64,000 bases of DNA from Turritopsis dohrnii (GCA_027922465.2 BQMF02000198.1:124001-188000), one strand, 5' to 3'. Counted from the stretch's first letter, positions 36,801 through 48,877 are shown. The notes: generated by a model not told the origin, from the letters alone. A program made the numbers and translations.

Positions 36801-38379
36801 TATTTTTTATTCATTTATTTATTTATTAATTTTGGGAGAAAGAGAGAGAGTGAAAAGTTTACACGTTGATAAACCCTTGTTCACGAAAAGCATTCCATTG
36901 GTTGGCCACTATGGTTTATGATTTCATTACTATTTCGTTATGTTCCGTTAGCTATGCACGTTTCCTATTGAATGTTACTGATAAAACGACCAGATGATAA
37001 TAATCCTGTCTCCATTTCTGACTAATAGGTGGAGCTCTGTGGCAACAAAATATCTTTATTGAAACTTGAGCAAAAAAATCAGATAAGAGATAACAATTTA
37101 ATTTGATTTATTTTCATGTAAAAATGTTTGAATAACAGAGTGGTTTTGTTATTTTGCTTTTGTTCAAATATGTCAGAAAGCATGCGCATTTTCATTTGGA
37201 ACCAGTGAGCATGCGTCATACTTCGAGCAAATCAAGGGGCGTTATATACAATACATGCTCTGTTATGATTATGACTTAGGCTACCATTTTGAATATCTCG
37301 CTCACTGAGAGCTTTGGCCTCAATTATCTTTGTATATATATATATAGGACATCTTTGATTTGAATAGCATGCTTTAGACACTAGATGATACTTTAGATGC
37401 TCCGGACCGCCATAACAACTTGATCTTTGAACTATTCATAAGTAACAAGAGAAATTTTCCTGCGACTTCTTTCCTGCTTTGTTTGTTTGTTTGTTTTCGT
37501 GAATAATATTTATTGAAAAAAGGATGAATCTTTCCAATCATAACATTTCTTGTACAAATGACAACATCGCTTCCAGGGCTTCTTTCGAGGTGCAGAGAAG
37601 CGTAAAAAACAATATTTTAGTCAGCAACTGGAAACGAAGTGTTGCATGAATTGAAACGTGCTCAGGATGTGGTTTGGATGGATGGAAGAATTTACAAACC
37701 AATATGGCAGCGTTGTTGTTTCTACAAGATCACATTACATGAAAGAGACTGTATTGCACGTTTTCCATCACGTGTTAGGTACCTCCAGTCCATCTACTTA
37801 TTTTTTGCAACAACAAATTCTAGTTCTGGTCTGAATTCATAAAAACATTGACATGACAATAAAACTAACCACAGTCGAACGTGCATAAATAGTGTTGTCA
37901 TAAGGAAAAAAAATAATGCTGTTCATGGATCATTATGTCATCCGTTGCTAGGCAACCAAGGACCTAAGGCGACCTCAAAAACTGTAAGAAGCATTCTCGT
38001 TGAACCAGTTGAAATTAACCACAAGCTGTTATCGCCACAAATTCGCCTTTCAATGTTACCAAGGCTACCGACAAAGGCTATGTTCTACTTTATGCAGTTT
38101 TTAGAAGTAAAGTCGTGATAAGCTTGACATCAGTAGTATAGCATTTTTAATCTTGACACACCCAGAACTAATGACGTAATCCTGCACTCAAGAACATTAA
38201 TCGTCAAACCTGGAATGACGTTATCGTCGCATCAGAAAGCATCAGAAACACGGCTGTGTCGAAACCCTGGCTACGCGAAACTCAGTTTGCGCATGTGTCA
38301 TTTCCACATCAAAATAAATTGAATCCTTGCTTTAGGTTTTACACAATATAATATAGTAGGAAGATTTTGATAAATAAAT
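30845..38379. other. Long gene-poor region upstream of the OVO-like gene
   Basis: No coding exon was recognised in 7.5 kb. It probably holds the promoter and enhancers of the OVO-like gene. A possible non-coding 5' exon ends at a 'gag|gtttgt' donor near 32076 on the minus strand. Other contents: a CAGGGGG...CCCCCTG flanked stretch at 32516-32741 that may be a tiny MITE, tandem 'tttttggtcaata' at 33652-33700, repeated 'gtcggggaaaatt' words at 33990-34150, three CCAAT-type 'attggtt' words at 35040-35165, and a (TA)n run near 37330. Confidence 0.45.
33652..33700. repeat. Tandem repeat, about 16-bp unit
   Basis: Just over three units of 'atattttttggtca' with flanking T. Low complexity. Confidence 0.85.
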
Positions 38380-38740
38380 ATGGCCGACAGACTGCCTCCC
38401 GATGATTGCCTGGAAAAACTTTGCAGAATTTGTGGCAATATTTTATCTTACAGATTCAAATATTCAATAGAGACATACATAAGTGTCCTGAGTATTGCAT
38501 TAAAAGCAGATTTCAACACTGATTAGGATGTAATACATCCAAAATTATTTTAAAATGACTACCATGCAAAGCTGAACAACCTCCTTAAATGTGGTTCCAT
38601 TGACACAGTGATCCCTTTAGCTTGGAAAGAACAGTGCATTGGAAACTGTAGCGCTTGTATATTATTTAGGTCAAAAGCTAAAAGGAGGTCGCCCAAGCAA
38701 AAAAAAGAATAAAGGACCCCCAATTAAATCACCTGCTTCT
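38380..38740 (+). pseudogene. Degenerate zinc-binding protein fragment, transposon-derived (possibly RAG1-like)
   Basis: From the ATG at 38380 the frame reads 'LCRICGNILSYRF', then after an in-frame stop 'DVIHPKLF', then (after another stop) a segment with 'W' and 'CIGNCSAC'. After a frameshift it gives 'GGRPSKKKNKGPP'. The C-x-x-C, 'D-x-IHP-x-x-F-C', W...C-x-x-C, basic GRP tail order resembles, from memory, the N-terminal zinc-binding region of RAG1-like proteins in invertebrates. The resemblance is inferred and could be another transposase-associated zinc region. At least two stops and one frameshift make it dead. Confidence 0.45.
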
Positions 38741-39216
38741 GTACAGGGCAGTTGGTCACCGTCGCTGCTAAACAAATCACATGCCATTGATTTGTACATG
38801 TAACTTGTTACAAGTTACCGCTATCAGCCTTAAAGACTTTTCAATCGTACAAAATAATCATATTAGACCTTATATCTAAGGAATTTCTGAAGATTTAGTG
38901 AGAATATCCCTGTACATTGTGACCAGCACACCACACCTGTGGAGTATTCCTCACAACACACTTACAGATAGCCTATTATTATTGCCCAAAAACTGTTTTT
39001 TCAGATGTTTCACAAGTTCCATAGCGCAATGCCAGCAGAAACATTTATAAAGCAATTATTGAGCTTCGGTAAACACGGCTATCTGCTACCATCGTTCTCT
39101 CCACAACAGAACGAAACATGTGGGGAGTTCTTTTGACAGATTTTACATCCATTGAAATAAGGGTCATCGCCATAAGTGGCAATAGAACTTTGTACCTAGA
39201 GCGCACATTAAAATTT

Positions 39217-39219
39217 TTT

Positions 39220-39250
<31 letters not shown>

Positions 39251-39251
39251 T
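39217..39251. repeat. (TTTA)n microsatellite
   Basis: About eight and a half TTTA units between the two transposon protein fossils. Confidence 0.9.
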
Positions 39252-39490
39252 ATTCAAAAATTTAAATCAATGTAAAACAGTAGTAAAGATGTCAGAAAAG
39301 AATATATCGGGATGATTTACATTAAAACACGCATGGTTACCACCATCTTTAAAACCGTTAAATGAAAGCCCTCGAAGTCGCGCATGCGTAAACAAACTTT
39401 TTTTTTTTAGTAAAAAGGGATAACTTTATTATACACAAAGCTAAATATTTACAAAAGGGAGTATATATAATTATCAATTCCAAGTTGCTA

Positions 39491-40366
39491 CATCACGTTT
39501 TAAATTGAGTTTCATCTAGAGTCAAATCCTTTGACTTCGATTCGTTGATCGATAATTCGATGTCGGTTTCGCTGCTATGATTTGACATGAAATATGGAGA
39601 TCTGGAGCCCAGCAGGCACAAAACACATGAACGAATCAGATGGAAATTTATTCGTAATCTGAGCCAATTCATAGTCACGCTATAGCTTACATTGCTTTTC
39701 TCGGCAATTTGTTCGGCAAGTCGTTTGAATAGCACGCCACATTCTTTGCTCATGCCTCTGAAACAAGTGAACACCAATGGGGTGAATGAGGCTTGATCGA
39801 CTGATGTGATTCGTTTATTGTATGATCTTTTCTTTTCTTGCTCGTTGGCTCTGTGTGCAGCAGATAGGGTGTTTTCTGGTAAGATTTGGCAGTGGGATTG
39901 AAGACCCTTACGTCAAAGAAAGCCATCTGACCTTTAGTCCAAACTCCTCTTGCTGTTACATCCACATGAGCTTCTTCGGATTTGATCGTACTTGCGGGAA
40001 GCGTTTCTCCCGTTAAAGGTGTCAAAGTTGGTTCTAAGTGGACGTCGTGGTAACACTCAGATAATAATTCGGCAGCGAAATTTCGAAGTTCGTTGTGCCA
40101 GATTGCGATAAATCCGCCTTTTGGACATGAAAGTGCGTGATCAATAGTATAAATAGTTTATCACATACACAACGCGATGGTAGATTCTTCAATGGAATGC
40201 CGTATCGCAAATTCATGATGTCCCAGAATTCTTGTTTTTGTAAGAAGAAGCCATTTTCTTTTATAGGTAGTGCAGTCAACCAGCTTGACGCTCCAATTTT
40301 CTAGCGTAGCTTCGAGTGTAAACCGAGCTTTGCTTGCGAAACGGCCGTGGAAAGCATCAGGCATTT
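39491..40366 (-). pseudogene. Transposon-encoded C-terminal domain, RLE-like, frameshifted
   Basis: Read on the minus strand with at least two frame changes, it gives the order 'FFLQKQEFWDIMNLRYGIPL', a C-x-C...H...C knuckle region, 'KGGF', a His-Asn-Glu stretch, 'ECYHDVHLEPTLTPLTGE', 'VDVTARGVWTKG', 'FFDVRVFNP', then 'SFTPLVFTCFRGMSKECGVL' and 'YSVTMNWLRLRINFHLIRS'. I recognise this order from abundant cnidarian mobile-element proteins that follow a reverse transcriptase. The D...D spacing before 'VRVFNP' suggests a restriction-like endonuclease fold. The RLE reading is inference; the dead mobile-element origin is firm. No RT is left upstream. Confidence 0.75.
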
Positions 40367-40737
40367 TTTTCTAAGTTCGTGGAATTTAAAGGGTGGCCTG
40401 ATATACTATATTCTTGTAAAGTTTCTCGAAAGAATAACTTTCTGCATAAATTTGATTGAGAAAAAATTTAGTCAATTTTTCTTCAAAAATATCCAATTTC
40501 CTTCCATGAAATTTTTTATTGAAGACTTTTCTTTTTTCTTGTCTATTTTAAACTGGCCATCAGCGCATGATGCAATAATTGGAGACAATGTGGATGATTA
40601 CTGAAAGTATGTAATACAGAGAAAATATAACCTAAGAATACTTGAGAAAAACTCTATCTCTCAGATAGAAATAGCCAGATTTAAACATCTGTCACTTATC
40701 ATTTGTCAGTTGGTTACTAAAATAAAAGCCAACTTTT

Positions 40738-40797
40738 TATCCCCTTTATTTTTTTATCCCCTTTATTTTTTTATCCCCTTTATTTTTTTATCCCCGA
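40738..40797. repeat. Minisatellite, 17-bp unit
   Basis: Three and a half near-perfect units of 'tatcccctttatttttt'. Confidence 0.95.
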
Positions 40798-41138
40798 CAA
40801 AAGGTTTTCATTTCAGCCAGATGAACAGCTCATTCATTCTGTCTATGACGAAGGTTCATGATTGAACCAACCTCAGGTTGTCATTGAATATAAATCAGAG
40901 TTTATCATGTTATGAACAAGCGAGTTTATTTTTGGCTACGTCATAATGGTTCATGTCGTTACATCGTTACGTCATATGTTTGTGCTCTGACAGTCGAATC
41001 ATATATGGCGGTGAAACACCATGAATACATCAAAAAAAGTAAAAAAAAACTCCTGGGGACGAGGGGGAAGAATCAGCAAATACATCAATCGAGGTTTCTG
41101 TCATTATGATTTACCAACTTGGCCTCTATTTTCCCAGT

Positions 41139-41264
41139 ATGCAAAATCGTCAAGTGGACTGTGGACTGCAACGAAGGGCATTTTATATAAATTGTATGAA
41201 TATATCTTTAGAAATGCACTTCTTCGCAGAGATTTTCCTACAGATTTGCCCACTGGGTTAAATC
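41139..41264 (-). repeat. MITE family F, copy 7
   Basis: Shows both ends: 'cccagtatgcaaaatcgtca' on the left and 'cagatttgcccactggg' on the right, enclosing 'gcaacgaagggcatttta' and 'tatctttagaaatgcac'. It helps to define the family as a foldback element of about 125 bp. Confidence 0.8.
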
Positions 41265-41874
41265 CAGTTTTCATTTCATAAAATCATAATAAGTGTCTCC
41301 GGAGATTCATAATTCAAAATGTGCACATATTCAAACTTGAAGCGTATCAATATAGATGGATATAGGGTTTTCAACTCACCTCCACATGTTATAATTCGTC
41401 AAGAAGTTCCGGGTTCGAGGTTGGGCCCCAAATTTTCCTCTACTTCCTCTTCCAAACATCGTGTAAAAATAAAACCAAATACACATTCCACGAGATTATC
41501 TTGTGTGTTTGAGCTCAACTGTTCTTATGGACTTCGTTTCTCTATGTTGGTACTTCTATTAAGTGGTTCCTCCTGCGACTTTAGTTTGAATAACTATCCA
41601 TCACCAGTACAAAGACCTATAGTATCCATCTATATGGTATCCATCACCAGTTAATTAGTATGAAAACAGGCCTTGAAAGACTTCTAATATAAAAGGCCAG
41701 TATAATCTCCACAGAGGCAATGTTTGATTGCCATCAACAAGAACTGTTAGTGCATACCCTGCAATTTTTGAAATGCTGAGCTTGGCAAAAGTTCTTGCTT
41801 ACGATTGGTTAACTCCAAACAGTGAGGATTTTCACGTGCTAAGTGGAAACTTGTAGTGGCGTAGCATTGTATTG

Positions 41875-42032
41875 GCAGTTCCCCTTCAAATATCTCCATA
41901 ATATTTTCATACGATTACCGACGATATTATAATGAAGCGTTCTTCACTCTTTCTCATACATATAACAGTTACTTTTCCATTGAAATATTTACAATGATCG
42001 TTATTAAGGAGATGATTAAAAAGGGGAACTGC
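41875..42032. mobile_element. 158-bp MITE, ends GCAGTTCCCCTT
   Basis: Left end 'gcagttccccttcaaa' and right end 'aaaaaggggaactgc' are inverted copies for 12 bases; further inward 'atatctcc' and 'ggagat' also pair. No coding capacity. It abuts the left end of the pogo-like element at 42046. Confidence 0.75.
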
Positions 42033-42354
42033 TATTATTTTTATTCAGTTACAGCGGGCGCTCTCTATAACTCGAATCTCTCCTCAACTCGAACAATTTG
42101 GCTAGCACGGTGGAGATTTCCTAATAAACTCTCATAAAAAAATCTCTATTACTGAGCCTCAATAACTCGAAAACCTCCTTAACTCGAACAAATGTTTTTG
42201 TCCCCTAGCGTATTTTCTCTCTGAAACTCGAACCTAGAAGAATCTCAGCATTTTTTCAAATTTTGGCGAAGCAAAGATGAGGTCACTAAAGATTTCCTTT
42301 GTACAAGAAAGCAAACTGTCATTTCTGATTTCTTTTCAAAAAAATAAATTGTTA

Positions 42355-42438
42355 CCGTATTCTCTCTAATTACCGCCCCTCTCTCTAGTCGAAAATATTT
42401 TTATAAGCGTCCGGGCGCATATTAGAGGGAATACGGTA
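42355..42438. mobile_element. 84-bp hairpin MITE, TIR taCCGTATTC
   Basis: 'taccgtattctctctaatta' and 'tattagagggaatacggta' are inverted and nearly perfect, and the pairing continues inward through 'cgccc' and 'gggcg'. TA bases at both ends fit a Tc1/mariner-type insertion. Nested in the pogo-like element. Confidence 0.85.
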
Positions 42439-42654
42439 TGCTAAAATATTTTGTTTTTGAGTCCTTTATTAACCTATAAGGAAGAGATTTTATCCTGAAC
42501 AGAGAAAGATTTTGTTTCCATCACTTTTATTAATCACGTAAAATACACGTCAATGGGCTTAAATACCCAATTAAAAAAGGTGAATTAAAATTTGGGAACG
42601 GTGATTTTGAATAAGGATTCGTCACCTAAGATCACACAAAAATCTATTACAGTA

Positions 42655-43052
42655 TAGATTGATTGGCGCGACTTAATCTATCACTGCATTGCATCCCATC
42701 CCATCGACGTTTTTGGGAAAATATCTCGAGAACCAATAGGGATAACTGACGTTTTTCAGGGTCCGCAATACGGGTGATGGGGTGACGCCAAATTTAGGCC
42801 TATATTTTATTTGGTACTGCGCCTATGACGTCATCAAAGTCTTTAACCGACGATATCTCTGCAACGATTGGTCGTAGCGAAACGATCCCATACATTTTTT
42901 GGATCAGTTTTTCGAGCTCTACATGGGTACACTTTTGAGTCGCGATTGTGTAATCAAAATTTTCGTCACGGGGTTTGCACACGGCAGCGGAGGATTTCAC
43001 ACATCGTTTTCGAAGTTAAACTCGGTAAAAAGTTTTACCCGGGTTACTAGTT
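42655..43052 (+). repeat. Repeat family R1, copy B (5' truncated)
   Basis: Matches copy A from 'attgcattgcatccc' through 'aatatctcgagaaccaatag' and 'gtcgtagcgaaacgatccc' to the end 'acccgggttactagt'. The first ~180 bases of the family are missing. Confidence 0.85.
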
Positions 43053-43467
43053 CCTTATAAAAGAGAAAAATCATGCTAAATTTCCAAACTCTCCATTACT
43101 CGAACAATTTCCGAGTCCCCGTGGGGGTTCGAGTAATAGAGATTTTACTGCAATTCTAAAATAGTGGCAAGTAAGAGAATTTAATGTACAACGTGCACAT
43201 GCGCAGTATGTTCCACATTTTCAGAATGACATTATCTTGCATATATAAAAATCAAGGGTTGTGAAACAGAAAATAATTCATGAAGTAATGCATGATGCAT
43301 ATATATAGAAGATAGACATACATACGCCTATACCTTGCTTCCAAGTTTTCAAATAATGATAAATTCTATATACAGAAAAAAAAACTATGTACAGACTGAA
43401 AAGTAGTCTAAAAATTAAAAAATGAGGGTTTTGTTCTGAAGAATGGTTAAGGGTTTAATGTCTCTGT

Positions 43468-46400
43468 TTATTCGACAGTTGAAAGACCACGTCTTCTTGA
43501 CACTTGGTCATGCCGGCTTTTAAACGTTCGTCCTTTCTTCTCTTCGCGACGTCTATCCCTGCATATATAAAAACAAATAGTAGAAATAAAAAAAGACACT
43601 TGGAACAATAAGAAGTGTAACCATAGAAACCTTGCAAGAAATTTTTTTGGTTGAAACGATAGGTCTTTGAAATTAATGGAAAAACGATTATAACTCTTGT
43701 TTCACTAAATTCATCATTTTTAGTACTTCGTAGAAGTTATCCCCCAGTGAAATTATTAGAAGCAACTTTAGAAACGAGCCCTCAGTTACTTGTTTACTGC
43801 ACAGTTGTCACAATTCGGGGCCGTATTACAGGGCCGTATTACAAAAAAAATAGTTACAGACGCAGAAAACATTTCAGTAATTCCGTAAAATACACCACGC
43901 ATGTCGTCAAGGAAACAACAGCATACCTGGTTGATACGTTCTTCGTGATCTCCTTCACGGATATCTTTTGAGCTCCAATACTTTTATTCAAAGTACATCG
44001 CTGCGTCGCAACGTCACTTTTCCGGTCTGCAAAATATACTTGCTTGATTTTCCCTGTGTGTGGTTTGTAAGGGAGTGTTTTCTTTAGAGATTCGTGAAGG
44101 TCGAACTTTATGGGAGTCTTCTTCGCAAAAGCTGGACCAGGAGATCTAAAAGAACAGATATTCTATATTCATTGCAAGAACATAAACAAGAAATAGGAGC
44201 ACGTCTTTACATACAGTAACATCTCGAAACCAAAAAACAGGAGCTAATGATTAAGCCAAAAACGAATTTCGAGATGAGTGTTGATATGTTCCCGAGAATA
44301 TAAGTTCGAGTTACTTTACACGATTTCACACTCGAGATTAACTAATGCGCATTTTTGTGAGGTCGTTATGACAACGCATAACAATAAAACATCAGCCTGA
44401 GTACCGGCTTACATAGCTTCAATGAGGTTTGTATACTAGAGCCACAGTCTATATATTGACATCCAATATAAAACAGCTCTCCAACAAAATTTTCGAATAA
44501 AAAACTTATTAAAGGAAAATGGTGTTCAAATACAAAACTGAATTTTCCATGGTGCAGTAGAAAACTATTTTTCAGTCACAAAATAGATCAAAGATCGAAT
44601 CCAGTAGACTTAGAAAAAAAAAGTACAGGAACTTAAAACATCATTGAGGTTTAGCTTATTTCTCAATATTCCTATTTGATATAAGCAATACCAAATGTAA
44701 TTTTATATAAAAGAAATACCACAAAGGAAATACCAGAAACGAAATAAAGAAATATACCACAAACAAGTAGATTGGATGAGCCTTACCTGAAATCACCTAT
44801 AGTCTTGTTCAGTTTGTTTGCTACATCGACTTTTCCTGGCAGAGACATCTTGGGCTTTTTCACACTCGTGAACTGCACGCTCTTTCTGGTGGGAGCTGGA
44901 GTAAGTTTACGTTGGATGTTTATATTGCCGTTTCTCTCCTTCAGTGTGTTGTTCAGTCTTGGTGACGACCGTTTGCCAACTGCACCAGGAGTTTTCAGTT
45001 TGGACACGAAATTAAAGGATACTTCTTTATCAATTGCCTTAATAGCAGGTTGCTTGATAGAGTTGTGAACAGGGGTGTTAATTCTTTGTTGTGTCTTTGA
45101 AAACAAAAACAAACAAGAACAGGTGAATGTCTACTGAATAATGGGTGATTCAAAAAACACTTTGAGAGATGAGATTGTTTAGATATATTCTTAGTCAGCT
45201 TATGATAATTACTGAAAGATTCCTTGTGATGGTAATATATTCACTCCAGAATATTTCTGGAAATCATTTCATGTAAGCATTGAAATTTTGGAATTAATAG
45301 TTTTAACGAAAGTATTTTACATTAGATTTGACAAAAACAAGCTTGGAAAAATAAAATGAATATAAGCAGAGGTTTAAGGAAAGCAAAGATGTTGATGGTT
45401 GTACAACAATTTTGATAAAACCTGTAAAAACTTTTACACCCTACATATAGTGCAGAAAGGAACCAATTAATGCACTTTATCACTTATATAAATAGAACTC
45501 AAAATAATAATTCTTAAATCCCGCACTGATTTTCAATTCAAAGTCATTAGTATGTTTACCTTGCTATGACCGCCAGGAGTATTGTGTGCTAGCTTCATTC
45601 TGGAAAGTGCTTGCTCAGCATTTCGCTAAATGAAAAAATGAAGACAACCTTAGGAGAATTTTATTGTGCGTTACATTACTAAGAAGCAAATTTGTGACCA
45701 CAAAAAAGGGCCAAAATAGGATTGAATAGTTGTCATACTTTTAACTTTTGATGATAATTCATATATTTCTGTGCACGTTTGTTCTTTTTCTCCAGGTACA
45801 CATCAATAGAATCCAGCCTGTATAAAGTTTTATAGGTTTCAAATGCTACACAGAACAAAATAAAAAAAACAAAAAAACTCAGGGAGAAACTAGAAAAAAG
45901 ATAATACTTTTGGACTTCTTTGCTAAATCTTTTCCCTAGAAATGCAAATTGGAACAAAATAAGCAACATAAGCAAAAACAAATCAGTATAAAATTGTCTT
46001 ATTAATTAACATAATATACCTGGCGAGATAGATTGTCCAGGGATGTGAACTTTATCTGCCCGAAATCTTGGAATTTTTGTCACTGAAAATTAAACAACAG
46101 AATCCATAATTCACAATTGGAATTAGTTTTAAAGAAATGCAACTTATTGATGGTTCTTCAGTCATTTTTCAGATGTTGTCATCAGGAAAGATTGTTAGAT
46201 TTGGAGTGACAAAAATATATTAGTTCGTGAGAATAACAACTGATTAAGTAGCAAAGATTACTTACTTTTCTCTTGAGCTCTTCTCTCAACTTCCTTCAAA
46301 ATATCGTTACGTCTCTCTTCTTTGTTATCTTCATCATCAGAAATCCATTCTGAGTTACAGACCTTTTGGTTTTCACTATGTAGCTCAACTTCCAAATTCT

Positions 46401-48156
46401 GCCCATATAAAAACAATTGTAAAAAACATGTCTTTGATTTATGAAAACATGAACATCTTTGCAGAATTTCATCAATACTGTCTTCCAGTATGGCTTTTGT
46501 AGCAAAATAAAGATTTAGAATCAGATAATTTAAACACACAATTACCAAATGCTCCAACAAGGGAATGTTTTGAATTTCCCCCAAAAAAGCATGTTGATGG
46601 AGTTTCATGTTAAAGTTTTTAATCATGTTTTAAAAACAACCTGGAATCAAAAAGTTGTTTCAGCTAGAACAAATCATTTTACAAAAATATATTATATAAG
46701 TGCTTAAAAGTTTTAGCTACCTGTTCTTCCTTCCGTAAGTTCTGAAAATACGTTAATAAATCTTCCACCAATTCAGTATTCTAAAATGAAATTACAGACA
46801 TTGTAAATGTATAATTGTGTTATCTTAACCAATCACGAGAAACTAACTTGCATTTTCAACTAATAGTATTGAATGATGCAGCATAGCCCACATGAAATAT
46901 TTATATAATAGCGAGTGGGCATACCACTTTTATTTTCGAGTGGTTTTAATTTACGGTGGACGTCTTCAAAGTTGCACGTAAAACCACGTAGAGCGAGAGC
47001 GTTTTTGGCAATTATTATGTAGTAGCATGTGGTGTGACGTCAGTTTATTTATGAGCACAGGGAAATCATTGCATTGCATACGCAATCAAACACAATATTT
47101 TGGGGGAAATATCTCGAGAACCAATGGGGATAACTGACATTTTTGGGGTCGGCAATACAGGGGATGAGGCAACAAAAGTTTTGGGCCTAAATATTTTTGG
47201 GCGATGCGGCAATGACATCATCAAAATCTTTGATCGGCAATATCTCTAACAGTATATACTAGTAACCCGGGTAAAAATTTTTACCAGGTTTAACTTCGAA
47301 AAGAATGTGTCAAATTCGTCTTTCCGATGTGCGAACCCCGTGGCATGCACACTCGATAAGACAAGAAAACAAATTTGTTTGCACAATATTTCGACTATAT
47401 ATTACGAGTCTTTATCTTTTTTACATACTTGATAAAGACTTGTAATAGTCGGAATATTGTGCAAACGAATGTGTTTTTTTGTCTTATATTATACACAACA
47501 CAACATACACTGACTCAAATGCTCCATAATAATATATCCAGACATCATAAGTATATTGACAAGTATATATAGTGATTTATAATTAATTATGAAATTGATT
47601 GATTGTATTGGAAATGTTGTTTTCCTTTTCATAAAATCCTTGCCAACTTTCTCCAACTCCAGTCACTAGTATAACCATGAAAATAAACATATTTTTCCCT
47701 TTGAAAGAAAGTCAGGCAGTGAAAGGAAATCATAAAGGTAGGATGGGTAGTTGTATCTTGTGTTGTGGTTGTAATTTTCCTGTTATGTGTTATGGTACCT
47801 TGGGTATATATGATGGAGGGCAGAATCACTCCTCCCTTCACCCCTGTTGTTCCTCTAAATATAGCACTGACTTTGCAAAACTTTGTTGGCAAATTGTGAA
47901 ATACTCCTCATTGGCAAAAACAATCCAACCACCCCCAAACAGTTCATTATCTGTGGCAGCTTGGGTATGGACAACAAAGTTTGGTAGTGTAGTGCTCTTA
48001 CTAAAGAAGAGCACTAAAATAATAAAAACAATAAATAAAAAATAAAATGTGTATATAATGTACCTTCTTATTAGCTTTGATCCCAAATTGTTTAGATATT
48101 TTTTGCAACTCCCTTCTGTTTAGAGAAGAAAGCTCTTCTTTTGTGTAAACCATCAT
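43468..48156 (-). CDS. NUSAP1: Nucleolar and spindle-associated protein 1 homologue
   Basis: Nine recognised exons on the minus strand: 48156-48064, 46780-46721, 46398-46266, 46082-46020, 45817-45739, 45625-45560, 45094-44787, 44145-43927, 43558-43468; about 370 aa (human 441). Exons 1-2 encode a SAP-type DNA-binding region ('YTKEELSSLNRRELQKIS', 'FGIKANKK'). Exon 3 is acidic. Exon 5 has the family block 'LDSIDVYLEKKNKRAQKY'. Exon 7 is the basic Ser/Pro/Thr-rich microtubule-binding part. Exon 8 has 'PIKFDLHESLKKTLPYKPHTGK'-like text in shorter blocks ('FDLHESLKKTLPYKPHTGK'). Exon 9 is basic and ends 'RRRGLSTVE', close to the end of human NUSAP1. NUSAP1 bundles and stabilises spindle microtubules. 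The frame from exon 4 to 5 is off by one base; a micro-exon may be missing from this model. A splice acceptor 18 bases before the ATG implies an upstream non-coding exon or trans-splicing. Confidence 0.88.
46900..47349 (+). repeat. Repeat family R1, copy C with flipped 3' end (NUSAP1 intron 1)
   Basis: 46900-47255 is a forward R1 copy starting 'tatataatagcgagtggg'. It stops at 'atatctctaacagtatat'. From 47257 'actagtaacccgggtaaaaa' onwards the sequence is the reverse complement of the R1 3' end, through 'cttcgaaaagaatgtgtcaa' and 'gcgaaccccgtggca'. The 3' ~90 bases are therefore inverted in place relative to copies A and B. Confidence 0.8.
47355..47495. repeat. Large imperfect foldback (NUSAP1 intron 1)
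   Basis: Left arm words 'gacaagaaaacaaatttgtt', 'tgcacaatatttcgacta' and 'acgagtctttatc' return inverted as 'gataaagacttgtaatagtc', 'ggaatattgtgcaaacgaat' and 'ttttttgtctta'. Arms of about 60 bases with a handful of mismatches enclose a short spacer. It directly follows the flipped end of R1 copy C. Confidence 0.85.
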
Positions 48157-48877
48157 AAACTCCTTATAAACTTCCTAAAAGGAAAAACGAGAATAGAAGT
48201 ATAAAAACAGATATATATAAAGAGTTTTTTTTCTTCTTTTCGGTGTATATATGTTATATGTTTTCTTCACACAGGACAGAGAAAGATGTTAACACGTAAG
48301 AAATACACAGTTTACAAGGATTTGAATATTCTAGATCTGGAATTCCATGTAAAGTAAAATTTCCAGCTACAAACATTAGAAACGCTATAACCGCCATTTG
48401 AATTTTTGAATTTGAATCAAAATGGCGCTTCCCTAAACAACACATTTTCATTCGCTAGGAAAATTGGCACTCACCCGGTGATAATTTCAAAAATACTGCT
48501 CTTCTCCACATATTTATCCCAATAAAAACAAGAGGAACGCAATGCAATTAAGAATTTGCATTGAAAAAAAACTTTGAGGGATTATTGAAGTAAGAAAGAG
48601 AAGAAGTGATATGAGTGAAGATGTCTGTAATTCAGAATTTGGTTACTTCTTTTTTTTTTTCACCAAGACAAAAGACGAACAGCAAATTCAAAATGTTATT
48701 TGCATACATACATCATTTAATGCGCATCACAAAAGTTGCAAGCTTATTTAAAAAGGATTGTAGAAGTTTAAGACTCGAGTCCAACACCTGAAGCTGTTAA
48801 ACAACGTAAAATCATATATGAAGAGAGACATTAATGCGACATATTTGCTCTACAAATTTTCATCGTATGGGAACTTT

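Larger units (their letters stand above)
40367..42045. other. Intergenic, repeat-bearing
   Basis: Contains the 17-bp minisatellite, MITE family F copy 7 and the 158-bp GCAGTTCCCC MITE. The open frames at 40347-40604 and 41319-41654 have no recognisable domain and low-complexity composition. Confidence 0.45.
42046..43150. mobile_element. pogo/Tigger-like DNA element remnant with nested insertions
   Basis: Left end 'CAGTTACAGCGGGCGCTCTC' then 'tataactcgaa', and right end the inverse of 'CAGTAAAATCTCTATTACTC' then 'gaa'. Both ends repeat 'ctc(t)ataactcgaac' words, as in Tigger/pogo ends. The interior is filled by two younger repeats, a hairpin MITE (42355-42438) and R1 copy B (42655-43052). No transposase is seen. 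Related end fragments occur at 44205-44345 and 58424-58530. Confidence 0.7.

Noticed and set aside
47629..48086. Overlapping ORFs on both strands in NUSAP1 intron 1
   Set aside because: No domain recognised, composition low in complexity, and they lie between confirmed NUSAP1 exons.
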